Under the pieces are notes generated by a model. That model was given only the letters and a program-made list of their open reading frames with translations. It did not search any database and had not been told where the DNA came from. From contig JBQCHL010000018.1 in assembly GCA_051954695.1 (NCBI GenBank), positions 248,001 through 312,000 on the forward strand: 64,000 nucleotides of DNA. The letters are read 5' to 3'. Below, piece after piece: positions 19,156-27,965 of the stretch. Origin of the DNA: Terrimonas_A sp051954695 (GTDB taxonomy: Bacteria > Bacteroidota > Bacteroidia > Chitinophagales > Chitinophagaceae). Both the position numbers and the translations under genes were made by a program. How positions within the stretch are numbered: position 1 is the first letter of the stretch; every line of letters starts with the position of its first letter.

Positions 19156-19869
19156 ATGAGACATTATTCAAAGCAACCCCGGTTCCTGTTGGCTGTGGAC
19201 TGTATCATTTTTGGCTATGATGGGCAGGAATTGAAGCTGCTGGTGATCCAAAGGGGATTTGAGCCCTGCAAAGGGGAGTGGAGCCTGATCGGTGGTTTTA
19301 TACAATTACACGAAACAGCCGAAGCAGCAGCAAAACGGGTACTGAAAAATCTTACCGGGCTGGATGTGATGTATATGGAACAACTGCATGCGTTCAGCGA
19401 TATCGAAAGGGATACAGAAGAACGGACCATATCAGTGGCTTATTTTGCATTGATCGATATCCAGAAATACAAACAGCAACTAAGTGAGGATTATCATCCG
19501 GTTTGGTTCTCGATCAATCACCTGCCGGACCTTATTTTTGATCACAACCGGATGGTGGAACTGGCCAAGGAAAAACTGCGCTATAAAGCCGCACTTCATC
19601 CGTTGTTGTTTGAACTGTTGCCGGCAAAATTTACGATCCCGCAACTGCAGAACCTGTATGAATGTGTTTATAATACCACCTTCGATAAAGGGAATTTCAA
19701 CAGAAAGATATTGTCTACCCATCTGCTCACCAAGCTGGCGGATAAAGATAAGCTCGGCTCAAAGAAAGGGGCCTTCTATTATAAAGTGAATACAAAAGCA
19801 TATAACGACAACTTCCATTCCTTCCTCAATTTTGTGGCCAATCCGCATAAAATAGCGAATGGCTCGTAA
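19156..19869 (+). CDS. Nudix-fold transcriptional regulator (AraR/NrtR-like) with inactive Nudix box
   Basis: The protein has 237 residues. Residues ~8-140 are a Nudix domain (FLLAVDCIIFGYDG; EWSLIGGFIQLHETAEAAAK). The Nudix box should read GX5EX7REUXEEXGU. G47, E53 and R61 are present, but the following catalytic E, E, E positions read V62, N65 and L66, so hydrolase activity is unlikely. Residues ~150-230 look like the winged-helix domain of the NrtR/AraR group (FTIPQLQNLYECVYNTTFDK, then KGNFNRKIL and KGAFYYKV). In this family the dead Nudix domain senses a ligand (ADP-ribose, arabinose or others) and the wing binds DNA. The ligand and targets here are unknown; the giant hydrolase upstream and the dehydrogenase downstream are candidates by position only. 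Confidence 0.8.
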   Translation: MRHYSKQPRFLLAVDCIIFGYDGQELKLLVIQRGFEPCKGEWSLIGGFIQLHETAEAAAKRVLKNLTGLDVMYMEQLHAFSDIERDTEERTISVAYFALIDIQKYKQQLSEDYHPVWFSINHLPDLIFDHNRMVELAKEKLRYKAALHPLLFELLPAKFTIPQLQNLYECVYNTTFDKGNFNRKILSTHLLTKLADKDKLGSKKGAFYYKVNTKAYNDNFHSFLNFVANPHKIANGS

Positions 19870-19882
19870 AGGCATTGCCGTT

Positions 19883-19923
19883 AAAATGAAAAAGCCACCG
19901 GAATCCGGTGGCTTTTTCATTTT
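19883..19923. terminator. Bidirectional terminator, perfect 20-bp stem
   Basis: The two 20-base arms (19883-19902 and 19904-19923) are exact complements with A-rich and T-rich flanks, the right shape for termination in both directions between the convergent Nudix regulator and alcohol dehydrogenase genes. The right arm overlaps the dehydrogenase stop codon by two bases. Confidence 0.9.
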
Positions 19924-20968
19924 ACAAAGTGGCCATATCTATCACAAACCGGTATCTCACATCACCTTTCTCCATCCGCTCATAAGCGGTTTGGATATCT
20001 TTTATATTGATCATTTCAATCTCCGATACGATATTATGGGCAGCACAGAAATCAAGCATTTCCTGTGTTTCTGGCAAACCTCCGATAGAGGAGCCTGCCA
20101 CGCTTTTCCTGCCGGCGATCAATGAAAAGGCAGGGATCCTGTTAGGTGCAGGAGGAACACCTACACAGATATGTGTGCCATCTGTTTTCAGCAAGGATAA
20201 ATAAAGCGCGAAATCATGTTCGGCACTCACCGTATCGAGTATGAAATCGAAACTTCCTCTTGCTTTTTTTACCTGTTCTGCATCGGTGGTGAGCACGAAA
20301 TGATGAGCTCCCAGTTTCTTGGCATCAGTCTCTTTTTTAGGAGAGGTGCTTAAAATGGTAACTTCTGCACCAAGTGCCACACCGAATTTTACGGCCATAT
20401 GGCCAAGTCCTCCAAGACCCAACACTGCGAGTTTATGTCCTTTGCCTACTTTCCAGTGCTTCAGCGGTGAATAGGTAGTGATGCCTGCACAGAGCAGGGG
20501 AGCTGTGGCAGCCAGCGGAAGTTTGTCGGAAATATGTACTACAAAATCTTCCTTCACTACAATGGTATTGGAATAACCGCCATAGGTAGGGGAGCCATCG
20601 CCGTATTTATCAAGGCTGTTATACGTCAGCACATTGCCGTTGCTGCAGTACTGCTCCAGCCCTTCGCGGCAATTGTCGCAGGTGCGGCAGGAATCGACCA
20701 GGCAACCTGTGCCGGCAAGATCACCTACTTTAAATTTCTTTACATGGTCTCCCACTTTAACCACTTTTCCAACGATCTCATGCCCGGGTACCATCGGGAA
20801 AATGCCGGGAAACCAGTCATTACGCACCTGGTGGAGGTCAGAGTGGCAAACCCCGCAATAAAGAATATCGAATTGTACATCATGTGGGCCTACTTCACGG
20901 CGCTCAAAGTTCCATGGTGTTAATGGAGCGGCAGGGTTTTGTGCCGCATAAGCTTTTGCTGCGATCAT
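19922..20968 (-). CDS. Zinc-dependent NAD(P) alcohol dehydrogenase, cinnamyl-alcohol/YahK type
   Basis: The protein has 348 residues, the normal length for the family. Catalytic zinc ligands are visible in CGVCHSDLH (C41), PGHE (H63) and C160. The structural zinc site is C94, C97, C100 and C108. The Rossmann motif GLGGLG is at 184-189, and the C-terminal region is typical of the cinnamyl alcohol dehydrogenase subgroup. These cytoplasmic enzymes reduce a broad range of aldehydes, usually with NADPH, and serve in aldehyde detoxification; the true substrate cannot be told. The gene stands alone on the minus strand. It is yahK-like, but the name is not given because the subgroup has several paralogues. 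Confidence 0.9.
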   Translation of the reverse strand: MIAAKAYAAQNPAAPLTPWNFERREVGPHDVQFDILYCGVCHSDLHQVRNDWFPGIFPMVPGHEIVGKVVKVGDHVKKFKVGDLAGTGCLVDSCRTCDNCREGLEQYCSNGNVLTYNSLDKYGDGSPTYGGYSNTIVVKEDFVVHISDKLPLAATAPLLCAGITTYSPLKHWKVGKGHKLAVLGLGGLGHMAVKFGVALGAEVTILSTSPKKETDAKKLGAHHFVLTTDAEQVKKARGSFDFILDTVSAEHDFALYLSLLKTDGTHICVGVPPAPNRIPAFSLIAGRKSVAGSSIGGLPETQEMLDFCAAHNIVSEIEMINIKDIQTAYERMEKGDVRYRFVIDMATL

Positions 20969-21160
20969 AGTGATAATCTTGTTTTATAAAAAGAAAATTC
21001 AGCCGGTATTTTTCCGGGGATCGGATCAGAAGGAATAAGTGTCCTGTATGTTCCTCTTATGCCGGCGTTGTATTTGTGCCCAAAGTTAAGCAGGGCAATG
21101 ATAGGTTGGATTGGGGAAATCAAACTAAAACTTGTAAAATTCAAACAACTCAACTCCTTT

Positions 21161-21346
21161 TTAAGTGAGCTGGTGTTCCGACCTTTCTTTTCTCAGGCGC
21201 TTCAGGTACCGCTGTTTTATGCTGTAACGGTCTTTTGTGATTTCTATCTGTTTGATCAAAAATAACAACGCATACATGGGCAGCATTAAAAGCAATGCCA
21301 GTGTGATCACAAGATTATTGCCTGACTTGACGATAAGATTGCTCAT
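21161..21346 (-). CDS. Small hypothetical membrane protein
   Basis: The frame has about 61 residues from the inner ATG (MSNLIVKSGNNL); an ATG at 21358 would add four. It has one strong hydrophobic segment (VITLALLLMLPMYALLFLIK) followed by a basic tail (KQRYLKRLRKER), a plausible single-span protein with positive-inside orientation. No family was recognised. It lies in a stretch of about 650 bases (20969-21625) without any other gene, so it could also be a chance frame; the composition pattern (hydrophobic then basic) favours a real gene. Confidence 0.4.
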   Translation of the reverse strand: MSNLIVKSGNNLVITLALLLMLPMYALLFLIKQIEITKDRYSIKQRYLKRLRKERSEHQLT

Positions 21347-21543
21347 AGTTTTCCACACTTTTTTGTAGGGTTGGCAAGCATGGTACTCTAAGTTACTATT
21401 GCTTTTTGTGGAAAACTTCAGGCACCAAACTTCACAACATTAATTTAACCCTGCATGGGAATAAACAGGCTTTGCACGGTAGTAAACTGTGGATTTTGTT
21501 AATATCAATGTGCATCCTAACATCATAGTAATACTGAGATAAC

Positions 21544-21602
21544 AATCCGGTAACATTGGAAGCAGGAAAGAGGGCCGGTTTTGCTTCTTGTATTACCGGA
21601 TT
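21544..21602 (-). terminator. Nested hairpin downstream of the M1 peptidase gene
   Basis: AATCCGGTAA and TTACCGGATT (10 bp, exact) enclose a second pair, GAAGCA / TGCTTC. It lies 24 bases past the stop of the leftward M1 peptidase gene. There is no long T run, so its role as terminator is likely but not certain. The remainder of 21359-21625 holds nothing recognisable. Confidence 0.5.
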
Positions 21603-21625
21603 ATTCATAAAGTCATTGTGGGGTA

Positions 21626-23302
21626 CTAATGAGGAGCTTCTGTAAGCTCAACAGGGTTGATATAATACATGTTTTCAATCGCTTCTTTTGTCAGTAAAGC
21701 AATCTGTTTGTCTTGTAATGCGGTTTCCTTCCATTGGTCTGTTGGAGTCAATGATAACTTGCTGTTTTCATTTTTAAGCGTCATCGGAAGATCAAACCCT
21801 TTTACACAGTTTGTGTAACGATATTTCACTTTCTTTTGATCCGGGGAAATATAAAATTCAAACGAAGGTATCTGCGTGGTGCGCAGGTATTGATTGAAAA
21901 CCGGTGCATAATTAAACCTGGCCCGGGCAGAAATATAGTTTTCTATTTGCTGGGTTGTAACAGTTTGATGATAGAAGGTTTTACTCAGGCCCCTCAGTAT
22001 GCTTCTGAACAATTCATCATTGTCCAGCCCGTGACGGATAGAATGCAACATATTTCCTGCTTTGGGATACATATCGCCGCTTCCCTGCGCATTTACGCCG
22101 TAAGCTGGGATAATGGGCTTGTCGTTCCGGATCCCCCTGCGGATCCCTTTATTATACGCGTCTGCTGCTTCCTTGCCAAAGATATAGTCAACAAACAGGG
22201 TCTCGCTGTAATTGGTAAATCCTTCATGCACCCACATGTCTGCCAGGTCTTTCGTAGTGATATTATTTCCAAACCATTCATGCCCGCTTTCGTGGATAAT
22301 GATAAAGTCCCATTTCATGCCAATGCCTGTGCCGCTGGCATCACGGCCACGGTAGCCCGGCTTATACCAGTTGCCATATGACACAGCGCTTTGGTGTTCC
22401 ATGCCTGTATGTGATGTTTCGATCAACTGATAACCGTCTTCATAAAAGGGATAGGGGCCGAACCAGTGTTCAAATGCATTCAGCATATTGTGTACTTCCT
22501 TCGGCATATAATCCCGGGCTGTTTGAAGATTGTAATCGAGCGCCCAGTAGTTGATGTCAAGTGATCCTTTTTCTCCTTTGTACACTTCTTTAAAGTTGGC
22601 ATACTTGCCTATATACGGGATAATGCAATAATTGCTGATAGGATTGGTTACTGCATAAGTATAAGTAGCTGTTCCGTCATCATTGGCTTTCTTTGATTGC
22701 AGTCTGCCATTGCCGATCGCTGTTAACGTATCAGGCACGATCATAGTGAGGCTGGCTCCCTTATCCGGCTCATCACTTTGATGATCTTTGCAGGGAAACC
22801 AGACAGAAGCGCCCAGGCCCTGACAGGCAACGGTCATCCAGGGACGTCCTAATGAATCTTTTGCCCAGATCCATCCTCCATCCCAGGGTGCACGCCTTGC
22901 TTCATGCACTTTGCCCTGGTAGTAAATGGCAAGTGTATGCTGGCTGTTCTTTTTTTGTGCAGGCATATCCACGTGCCAGGCATTTCCTTCTTTGGTATAG
23001 GTAAGCATTGTGGCTTTATCCAGGATTATGCTGTCTATCACTAAAGGTTCCTGCAAATCCAGTTGTAGGCGTTTGGCTGATGATGAAACGGCCTGATAGG
23101 TCAGCAGGTTCTTTCCTGTAATGGTCCTGGAATTATAATCGGGCTTTACTGTAATATCATAACGTTGCACATCCCACCATGCGCGTTCAGGCGTGATGCT
23201 GCCACGGAGGGTATCTGCATGGGTATAAACAGGTTGCTGGGCTGAAGCGCCTGCAAACAGGAGCAGGCAGGCAAGCAAAGAAGCGGAAATTCTTGAGAAC
23301 AT
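21626..23302 (-). CDS. Secreted M1-family aminopeptidase (paralogue 1)
   Basis: The protein has 558 residues with a signal peptide (MFSRISASLLACLLLFAGASAQ). The M1 gluzincin signature is complete: HESGH at 337-341 followed by E360 in WVHEGF, zinc ligands and catalytic Glu together. The substrate N-terminus recognition loop (G-x-M-E-N in the family) reads TGMEHQSA at ~299-306. The length covers the N-terminal beta domain and the catalytic domain but not the large C-terminal helical domain of classic M1 enzymes, as in many secreted Bacteroidota members. The expected role is removal of N-terminal residues from peptides in the periplasm or outside. A close paralogue lies at 49996-51642. A DUF885 protein is divergently encoded, suggesting a peptide-degradation pair. 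Confidence 0.9.
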   Translation of the reverse strand: MFSRISASLLACLLLFAGASAQQPVYTHADTLRGSITPERAWWDVQRYDITVKPDYNSRTITGKNLLTYQAVSSSAKRLQLDLQEPLVIDSIILDKATMLTYTKEGNAWHVDMPAQKKNSQHTLAIYYQGKVHEARRAPWDGGWIWAKDSLGRPWMTVACQGLGASVWFPCKDHQSDEPDKGASLTMIVPDTLTAIGNGRLQSKKANDDGTATYTYAVTNPISNYCIIPYIGKYANFKEVYKGEKGSLDINYWALDYNLQTARDYMPKEVHNMLNAFEHWFGPYPFYEDGYQLIETSHTGMEHQSAVSYGNWYKPGYRGRDASGTGIGMKWDFIIIHESGHEWFGNNITTKDLADMWVHEGFTNYSETLFVDYIFGKEAADAYNKGIRRGIRNDKPIIPAYGVNAQGSGDMYPKAGNMLHSIRHGLDNDELFRSILRGLSKTFYHQTVTTQQIENYISARARFNYAPVFNQYLRTTQIPSFEFYISPDQKKVKYRYTNCVKGFDLPMTLKNENSKLSLTPTDQWKETALQDKQIALLTKEAIENMYYINPVELTEAPH

Positions 23303-23342
23303 GGAAAATTATTTAATTGCTGAACCAGGATTTAGTGGAAAA

Positions 23343-23376
23343 CAAATTTATTGATTTGAAAACAGGAATATGTCAA
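23343..23376 (-). promoter_or_regulatory. Bacteroidota-type promoter of the M1 peptidase gene
   Basis: On the minus strand TTG (23374-23376) is followed after 23 bases by TAAATTTG (23343-23350), matching TTG-N17-23-TAnnTTTG, about 40 bases upstream of the ATG at 23302. Confidence 0.5.
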
Positions 23377-23470
23377 TAGTTAATTTCCTGCTGGAAAAAG
23401 TTAATATCTGTTGATCAGTTTTTCTCTTTCACGGATTATCTTAGGCGCAACTAAAACCGGATTTAGGTAT

Positions 23471-25255
23471 ATGAGACAAATCTTCATTCTGGCAGGCTTA
23501 ATAACAGGCTGCCTGATCACCTTTAGCACTCCCGCACAATCACAAACACAAGTAAGCACTGATCTTTACGCACAGGCCAGTGAAATGACCAATATCATGG
23601 TGCAGTATAATGCAGACCGTGGAAGCCTGACCCGCTTTTACTCCACTACTGCTTCGGCGTTTGAAGGACGCGGGATGCGTGAAGGGCAGAATACAAGTTC
23701 TCCCGAGCGGAGGCAGCGCTTGCTGAAACTGATCGATGACTATGAAAAAACAATGGCGAAATCCGGCTTTGAGAAAATGAGCATAAACGGAAAAGTGGAT
23801 TATATCCTTTTCCACCGCAATCTTGAAGATGAAAAAGAAAGACTGCTCGAGGATGGAAAGATCTACGACCAGATAGTAAAATACATTCCTTTTGCCACAC
23901 GTATCTCTACATTGGAAAAGCCACGTCGCCGCGGAGCGAATGTTGACGGCCAGGCTGTGGCAAAAGAACTGAATGATATCTATCACCAGATCGAAGCGGC
24001 CAAAGCGGAGTTGAAAAAAACGCCTTCCATGGAAGCTTCCCTGGCTACTGCTGCTTCAGGCGCTGTGAGGGATTTGCAGGGCGTATTGAAAAACTATTTC
24101 AGTTTTTATAATGGCTATGATCCGATGTTTAGCTGGTGGGTACCCAAAACCTATGCATCTGTAGACAGCCTGCTGGGCTCTTATGCCAATGATCTCAGAT
24201 CGAAAGGCAAGGAAACGACTGATCAGAAAGATGATGGCAGCGGCATTATCGGAAAGCGGGCAGGTCGTGAGGAACTGATCCGCCAGTTGAGAAAAGAATT
24301 CATACCATATACACCAGAAGAACTGGTGGATATTGCCAATAAGGAATTTGCCTGGTGTGATGCTGAATTGCTGAAAGCTTCGAAGGAAATGGGATTCGGC
24401 AATGACTGGAAAGCTGCACAGGAAAAGCTTAAGAATTCTTATGTGCCCGCCGGTCAGCAGCCTGCTGCTATGTATGATCTTTACCAGCAATCGGTAGAAT
24501 TCCTGAAAAAGAACGATCTCGTTACTATACCGGCTCTGGCAGAAGAATCCTGGCGTATGTATATGATGTCGCCGGAACGCCAACTGGTAGCACCGTTTTT
24601 CCTGGGTGGGGAATCGTTGATCATATCTTATCCCACCAATACAATGGAATATGAAGACAAACTGATGAGCATGCGGGGCAATAATCCCTTTTTCTCCCGT
24701 GCTACCGTGCATCATGAATTGATTGCAGGCCACCATATGCAGCAATACATGACATCCCGGAATAAGACTTACCGCAATTTCTCCACACCATTTTGGAGTG
24801 AAGGCAATTCGCTTTACTGGGAACTGTTGTTGTGGGACCTTAAATTTCCCCGCTCCGCGGAAGATCGCATGGGGATGCTGTTCTGGAGAATGCACCGTTG
24901 TGCACGCATCATTTTCTCACTGAACTATCATTTGGGAACATGGACACCTCAGCAATGTATCGATTTCCTGGTTGACCGGGTAGGGCATGAGCGTGCCAAT
25001 GCTGAAGGGGAAGTGCGCCGTTCATTCGTGGGTGGTTATCCTCCTTTGTACCAACTGGCCTATATGATCGGTGGTATGCAATTGTACAGTTTGAAAAAAG
25101 AACTGGTTGATACTAAGAAAATGACCTATAAACAATTCCATGATGCCATTTTCCGGGAAAATTCATTACCAATTGAAATGTTGAGAGCAATATTGATCAA
25201 CCAGCCTCTGAAGCCCGATTATAAAACGAGCTGGAGGTTTTATGATCTGAAATAG
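23471..25255 (+). CDS. Secreted DUF885-family protein, putative metallopeptidase
   Basis: The protein has 594 residues from the ATG at 23471, chosen because it opens a standard signal peptide (MRQIFILAGLITGCLITFSTPAQSQ); an upstream start at 23411 would add 20 residues without purpose. It carries the DUF885 hallmark HHELIAGHHMQQY near residue 414, where the family's conserved HE..PGHH resembles a zinc-metallopeptidase site, and the downstream WSEGNSLYWE block contributes the third ligand region. DUF885 members are related to peptidases, but few have been assayed. The gene is divergent from the M1 aminopeptidase, with 168 bases between the starts, so co-regulation in peptide breakdown is plausible. 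Confidence 0.85.
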   Translation: MRQIFILAGLITGCLITFSTPAQSQTQVSTDLYAQASEMTNIMVQYNADRGSLTRFYSTTASAFEGRGMREGQNTSSPERRQRLLKLIDDYEKTMAKSGFEKMSINGKVDYILFHRNLEDEKERLLEDGKIYDQIVKYIPFATRISTLEKPRRRGANVDGQAVAKELNDIYHQIEAAKAELKKTPSMEASLATAASGAVRDLQGVLKNYFSFYNGYDPMFSWWVPKTYASVDSLLGSYANDLRSKGKETTDQKDDGSGIIGKRAGREELIRQLRKEFIPYTPEELVDIANKEFAWCDAELLKASKEMGFGNDWKAAQEKLKNSYVPAGQQPAAMYDLYQQSVEFLKKNDLVTIPALAEESWRMYMMSPERQLVAPFFLGGESLIISYPTNTMEYEDKLMSMRGNNPFFSRATVHHELIAGHHMQQYMTSRNKTYRNFSTPFWSEGNSLYWELLLWDLKFPRSAEDRMGMLFWRMHRCARIIFSLNYHLGTWTPQQCIDFLVDRVGHERANAEGEVRRSFVGGYPPLYQLAYMIGGMQLYSLKKELVDTKKMTYKQFHDAIFRENSLPIEMLRAILINQPLKPDYKTSWRFYDLK

Positions 25256-25381
25256 CCGGGCTGCCAAACCTTGGTATCCTTAGCGCCCTTTGCGATCCAT
25301 TGCACTTTTTCGATAAAAGTTTCCCGCATCTTGTAACTTTTTACGATCTTCATCGTACTTCAGGGATAATTAACCACTGTT

Positions 25382-27745
25382 ATGCTAAAGAACTTCTTCA
25401 AGGTTGCCTGGCGCAACATGCTTCGCAGCAAAGGGTTTACCCTTATTAATATTACAGGATTGATCGTTGGTATGGCCAGTGCCATCCTTATTTTACTATG
25501 GATACAAAACGAGGTGAGCTATGACCAGTTTCATGAAAAAAAGGACCGTATTTATGAAGCCTGGAACAGGGCCAGTTTCAGCGGGGAATTGAACTGCTGG
25601 AACACCACCCCGAAAGTACTGGCAAGGACCCTGGAAAAAGACCTCCCGGAAGTGGAAGCTGCTGTAAGAGTGGATTGGGGCAGCAATTTCTTATTCAGCA
25701 TTGGCGATAAGCGGATAACAGTGCAGGGCTCAATGGTGGACTCCAATTTCCTCCAGGTATTCAGTTTCCCCTTGCTGAAAGGTGATCCCGCCCAGGTGCT
25801 GAAAGACATGCATTCCATTGTGCTTACAGAAAAGCTGGCGAAGAAATTATATGGCAATGAAGACCCCATGGGCAAAGTGATCAAGATCGATAACAAAGAG
25901 AATTTCACTGTAACGGGTATTCTGAAAGACCTGCCTAATAATACCCGCTTCAGTTTTGAATACCTTATGCCCTGGTCTTATTTACGCTTTACGGGAGAGG
26001 ATGACCAGTATTGGGGAAATAACAGCACGCGCACCTATGTTTTGCTTAAACCTCATGCCAGCCTGGCTTCAGTAAATGCTAAATTGAAAGTGTTCAAGCC
26101 AAAGTATGACCCTGAGGACCCAAAATGGGAAATGTTCGTATATCCCCTCAGCCGCTGGCACCTGTATTCCAATTTCACCAATGGCAAGGAAGATGGCAGT
26201 GGGCGCATCACTTTTGTCCGTTTGTTTGCTATTGTAGCAGCTTTCATTCTCCTGATCGCCTGTATCAATTTTATGAACCTGGGCACAGCCCGTAGCGAAA
26301 AACGTGCAAAGGAAGTGGGGATCCGCAAAGTGGTAGGTGCACGGAAATATTCATTGGTAACGCAGTTTATCGGGGAATCCATCCTGCTTGCGCTTATTGC
26401 CGGACTATTTGCAATAGCAGTTGTGCAACTGAGCCTCAGCGGGTTCAACCATCTTACTGATAAACAACTTTACATACCCTATACAAGTGCCAGCTTCTGG
26501 TTATGCGGGCTTGCATTTGTTGTATTTACCGGCTTCCTTGCAGGCAGCTATCCTGCATTCTTCCTTTCTTCTTTTCAGCCGGTGAAAGTGCTGAAAGGAG
26601 CATTTAAAAAATCACAGTCGCCGGTCACGCCACGTAAAATACTGGTAGTGCTGCAATTTACTTTTGCCATTATACTGATCATCTGCACTATTATCGTAAA
26701 GCAGCAGATCGATTATGCGCAAAGCAGGCAGACCGGTTACAATAAAAATAATCTTGTATATCATCATTTCACAGGTGATGTAGAAAAGAATTACCAGTTA
26801 ATCAAAAATGAATTGCTGACACAGGGCATTGCCACTTCTGTTACCAAAACCAGTGCGCCGATCACTCAAAGCTGGAGTGATGGATGGGGCCAGGAATGGG
26901 AAGGCAAGGACCCGAACGATAAAACGGATTTCTTCCGGTATAATGAAGATGAAGGGTTGGGTAAAACTGCCGGCCTGCAATTTATACAGGGCCGCGATTT
27001 TGACCTACGCCAGTTCCCGACCGATTCAACCGGTCTCATCATTAATGAATCGGCTTTGAAAGTAATGAAGTTCAAAGACCCGATCGGTAAAATTGTAAAG
27101 GACAATGGCACCGAATGGCATATCGTTGGAGTGATCAAGGATTTTATTCTTACTTCTCCTTACACACCAACAAAGCCTATGCTGATCGCCGGTGCAAAAG
27201 CCTGGTTCAACGTGATAATGATCAGGATGAATGAGGAAAGGCCTACAGCCCAACTATTGCAACAGGCAGAAAAGATCTTTAAGAAATATAACCCGGAATA
27301 TCCTTTTGCCTACAAGTTTGTAGATGAAGAATATGCCAATAAATTTAAAGGGGAACAACGTGTAGGCACATTAGCTGCTTTGTTTTCCGGCCTCACCATT
27401 TTTATCTCCTGCCTGGGTTTATTGGGATTGGCTATCTATATGGCAGAAGCAAGGATAAAAGAAATCGGCGTACGCAAAGTGCTGGGCGCTTCTGTTGGTG
27501 GACTTATTGCCTTGTTGTCAAAAGATTTTCTGAAACTGGTAGGCATCGCTTTCCTGATAGCAACACCTATTGCCTGGTGGGCTATGTACAAATGGCTGAG
27601 CGATTATCCTTACCGTGTTCCTATTCAATGGTGGGTATTTGCAGGTGCAGGATTTTTATCCATGTTTATTGCGCTGGCCACGGTCAGTTACCAGGCAGTA
27701 AGAGCTGCGCTGTCAAACCCGGTGGAAAGTTTGCGCACGGAATAA
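25382..27745 (+). CDS. FtsX-like ABC transporter permease (MacB type, two FtsX domains)
   Basis: The protein has 787 residues. The N-terminus is typical of Bacteroidota MacB/FtsX permeases: FKVAWRNMLRSKGFTLINIT, first membrane segment at ~18-42 (LIVGMASAILILLWI), then a large periplasmic MacB-like domain. Three membrane spans form the first FtsX domain (~280-400, with the KRAKEVGIRKVVGARK cytoplasmic loop), followed by a further span at ~420-440 and a second periplasmic domain. The last three spans (~675-775) hold the second FtsX domain (IKEIGVRKVLGASVGG). These proteins act with a separate ATPase in mechanotransmission-type export or in antimicrobial peptide response. No ATPase gene is adjacent, so the partner must be encoded elsewhere. 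The gene is monocistronic. Confidence 0.9.
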   Translation: MLKNFFKVAWRNMLRSKGFTLINITGLIVGMASAILILLWIQNEVSYDQFHEKKDRIYEAWNRASFSGELNCWNTTPKVLARTLEKDLPEVEAAVRVDWGSNFLFSIGDKRITVQGSMVDSNFLQVFSFPLLKGDPAQVLKDMHSIVLTEKLAKKLYGNEDPMGKVIKIDNKENFTVTGILKDLPNNTRFSFEYLMPWSYLRFTGEDDQYWGNNSTRTYVLLKPHASLASVNAKLKVFKPKYDPEDPKWEMFVYPLSRWHLYSNFTNGKEDGSGRITFVRLFAIVAAFILLIACINFMNLGTARSEKRAKEVGIRKVVGARKYSLVTQFIGESILLALIAGLFAIAVVQLSLSGFNHLTDKQLYIPYTSASFWLCGLAFVVFTGFLAGSYPAFFLSSFQPVKVLKGAFKKSQSPVTPRKILVVLQFTFAIILIICTIIVKQQIDYAQSRQTGYNKNNLVYHHFTGDVEKNYQLIKNELLTQGIATSVTKTSAPITQSWSDGWGQEWEGKDPNDKTDFFRYNEDEGLGKTAGLQFIQGRDFDLRQFPTDSTGLIINESALKVMKFKDPIGKIVKDNGTEWHIVGVIKDFILTSPYTPTKPMLIAGAKAWFNVIMIRMNEERPTAQLLQQAEKIFKKYNPEYPFAYKFVDEEYANKFKGEQRVGTLAALFSGLTIFISCLGLLGLAIYMAEARIKEIGVRKVLGASVGGLIALLSKDFLKLVGIAFLIATPIAWWAMYKWLSDYPYRVPIQWWVFAGAGFLSMFIALATVSYQAVRAALSNPVESLRTE

Positions 27746-27764
27746 AGCGATTTTTATGTTCTAA

Positions 27765-27885
27765 TCCCACAAAGACAACGAAGACCACAAAGAAATACAT
27801 TCTGAGCATTTCACGCTCTCTAAGGTTTTATTGGTGTCTCAATAAAATAAAATATTTCTCTGTGGCCTTCGTTGTCTTTGTGGGA
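27765..27885. repeat. 121-bp palindromic intergenic element
   Basis: The two outer arms of 33 bases (27765-27797 and 27853-27885) are complementary at 31 positions and carry the phrase CCCACAAAGACAACGAAG. The 55-base centre contains smaller inverted repeats (GAGC/GCTC and TTATTG/CAATAA). It codes for nothing and lies between two rightward genes. It resembles a dispersed REP/MITE-like element rather than a simple terminator. Confidence 0.65.
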
Positions 27886-27938
27886 ATTACCGAACCGGCC
27901 ATTACTCAGAGAGCGATTTCCCCTTTTTTATTGTTTAA

Positions 27939-27963
27939 GTTGTATTTTACCCCAAAATACAAC
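27939..27963 (+). promoter_or_regulatory. 10-bp inverted repeat immediately before the lipoprotein start codon
   Basis: GTTGTATTTT and AAAATACAAC are exact complements with a 5-base gap, ending two bases before the ATG at 27966. It could be an operator or a translation-limiting hairpin. Confidence 0.5.
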
Positions 27964-27965
27964 CG

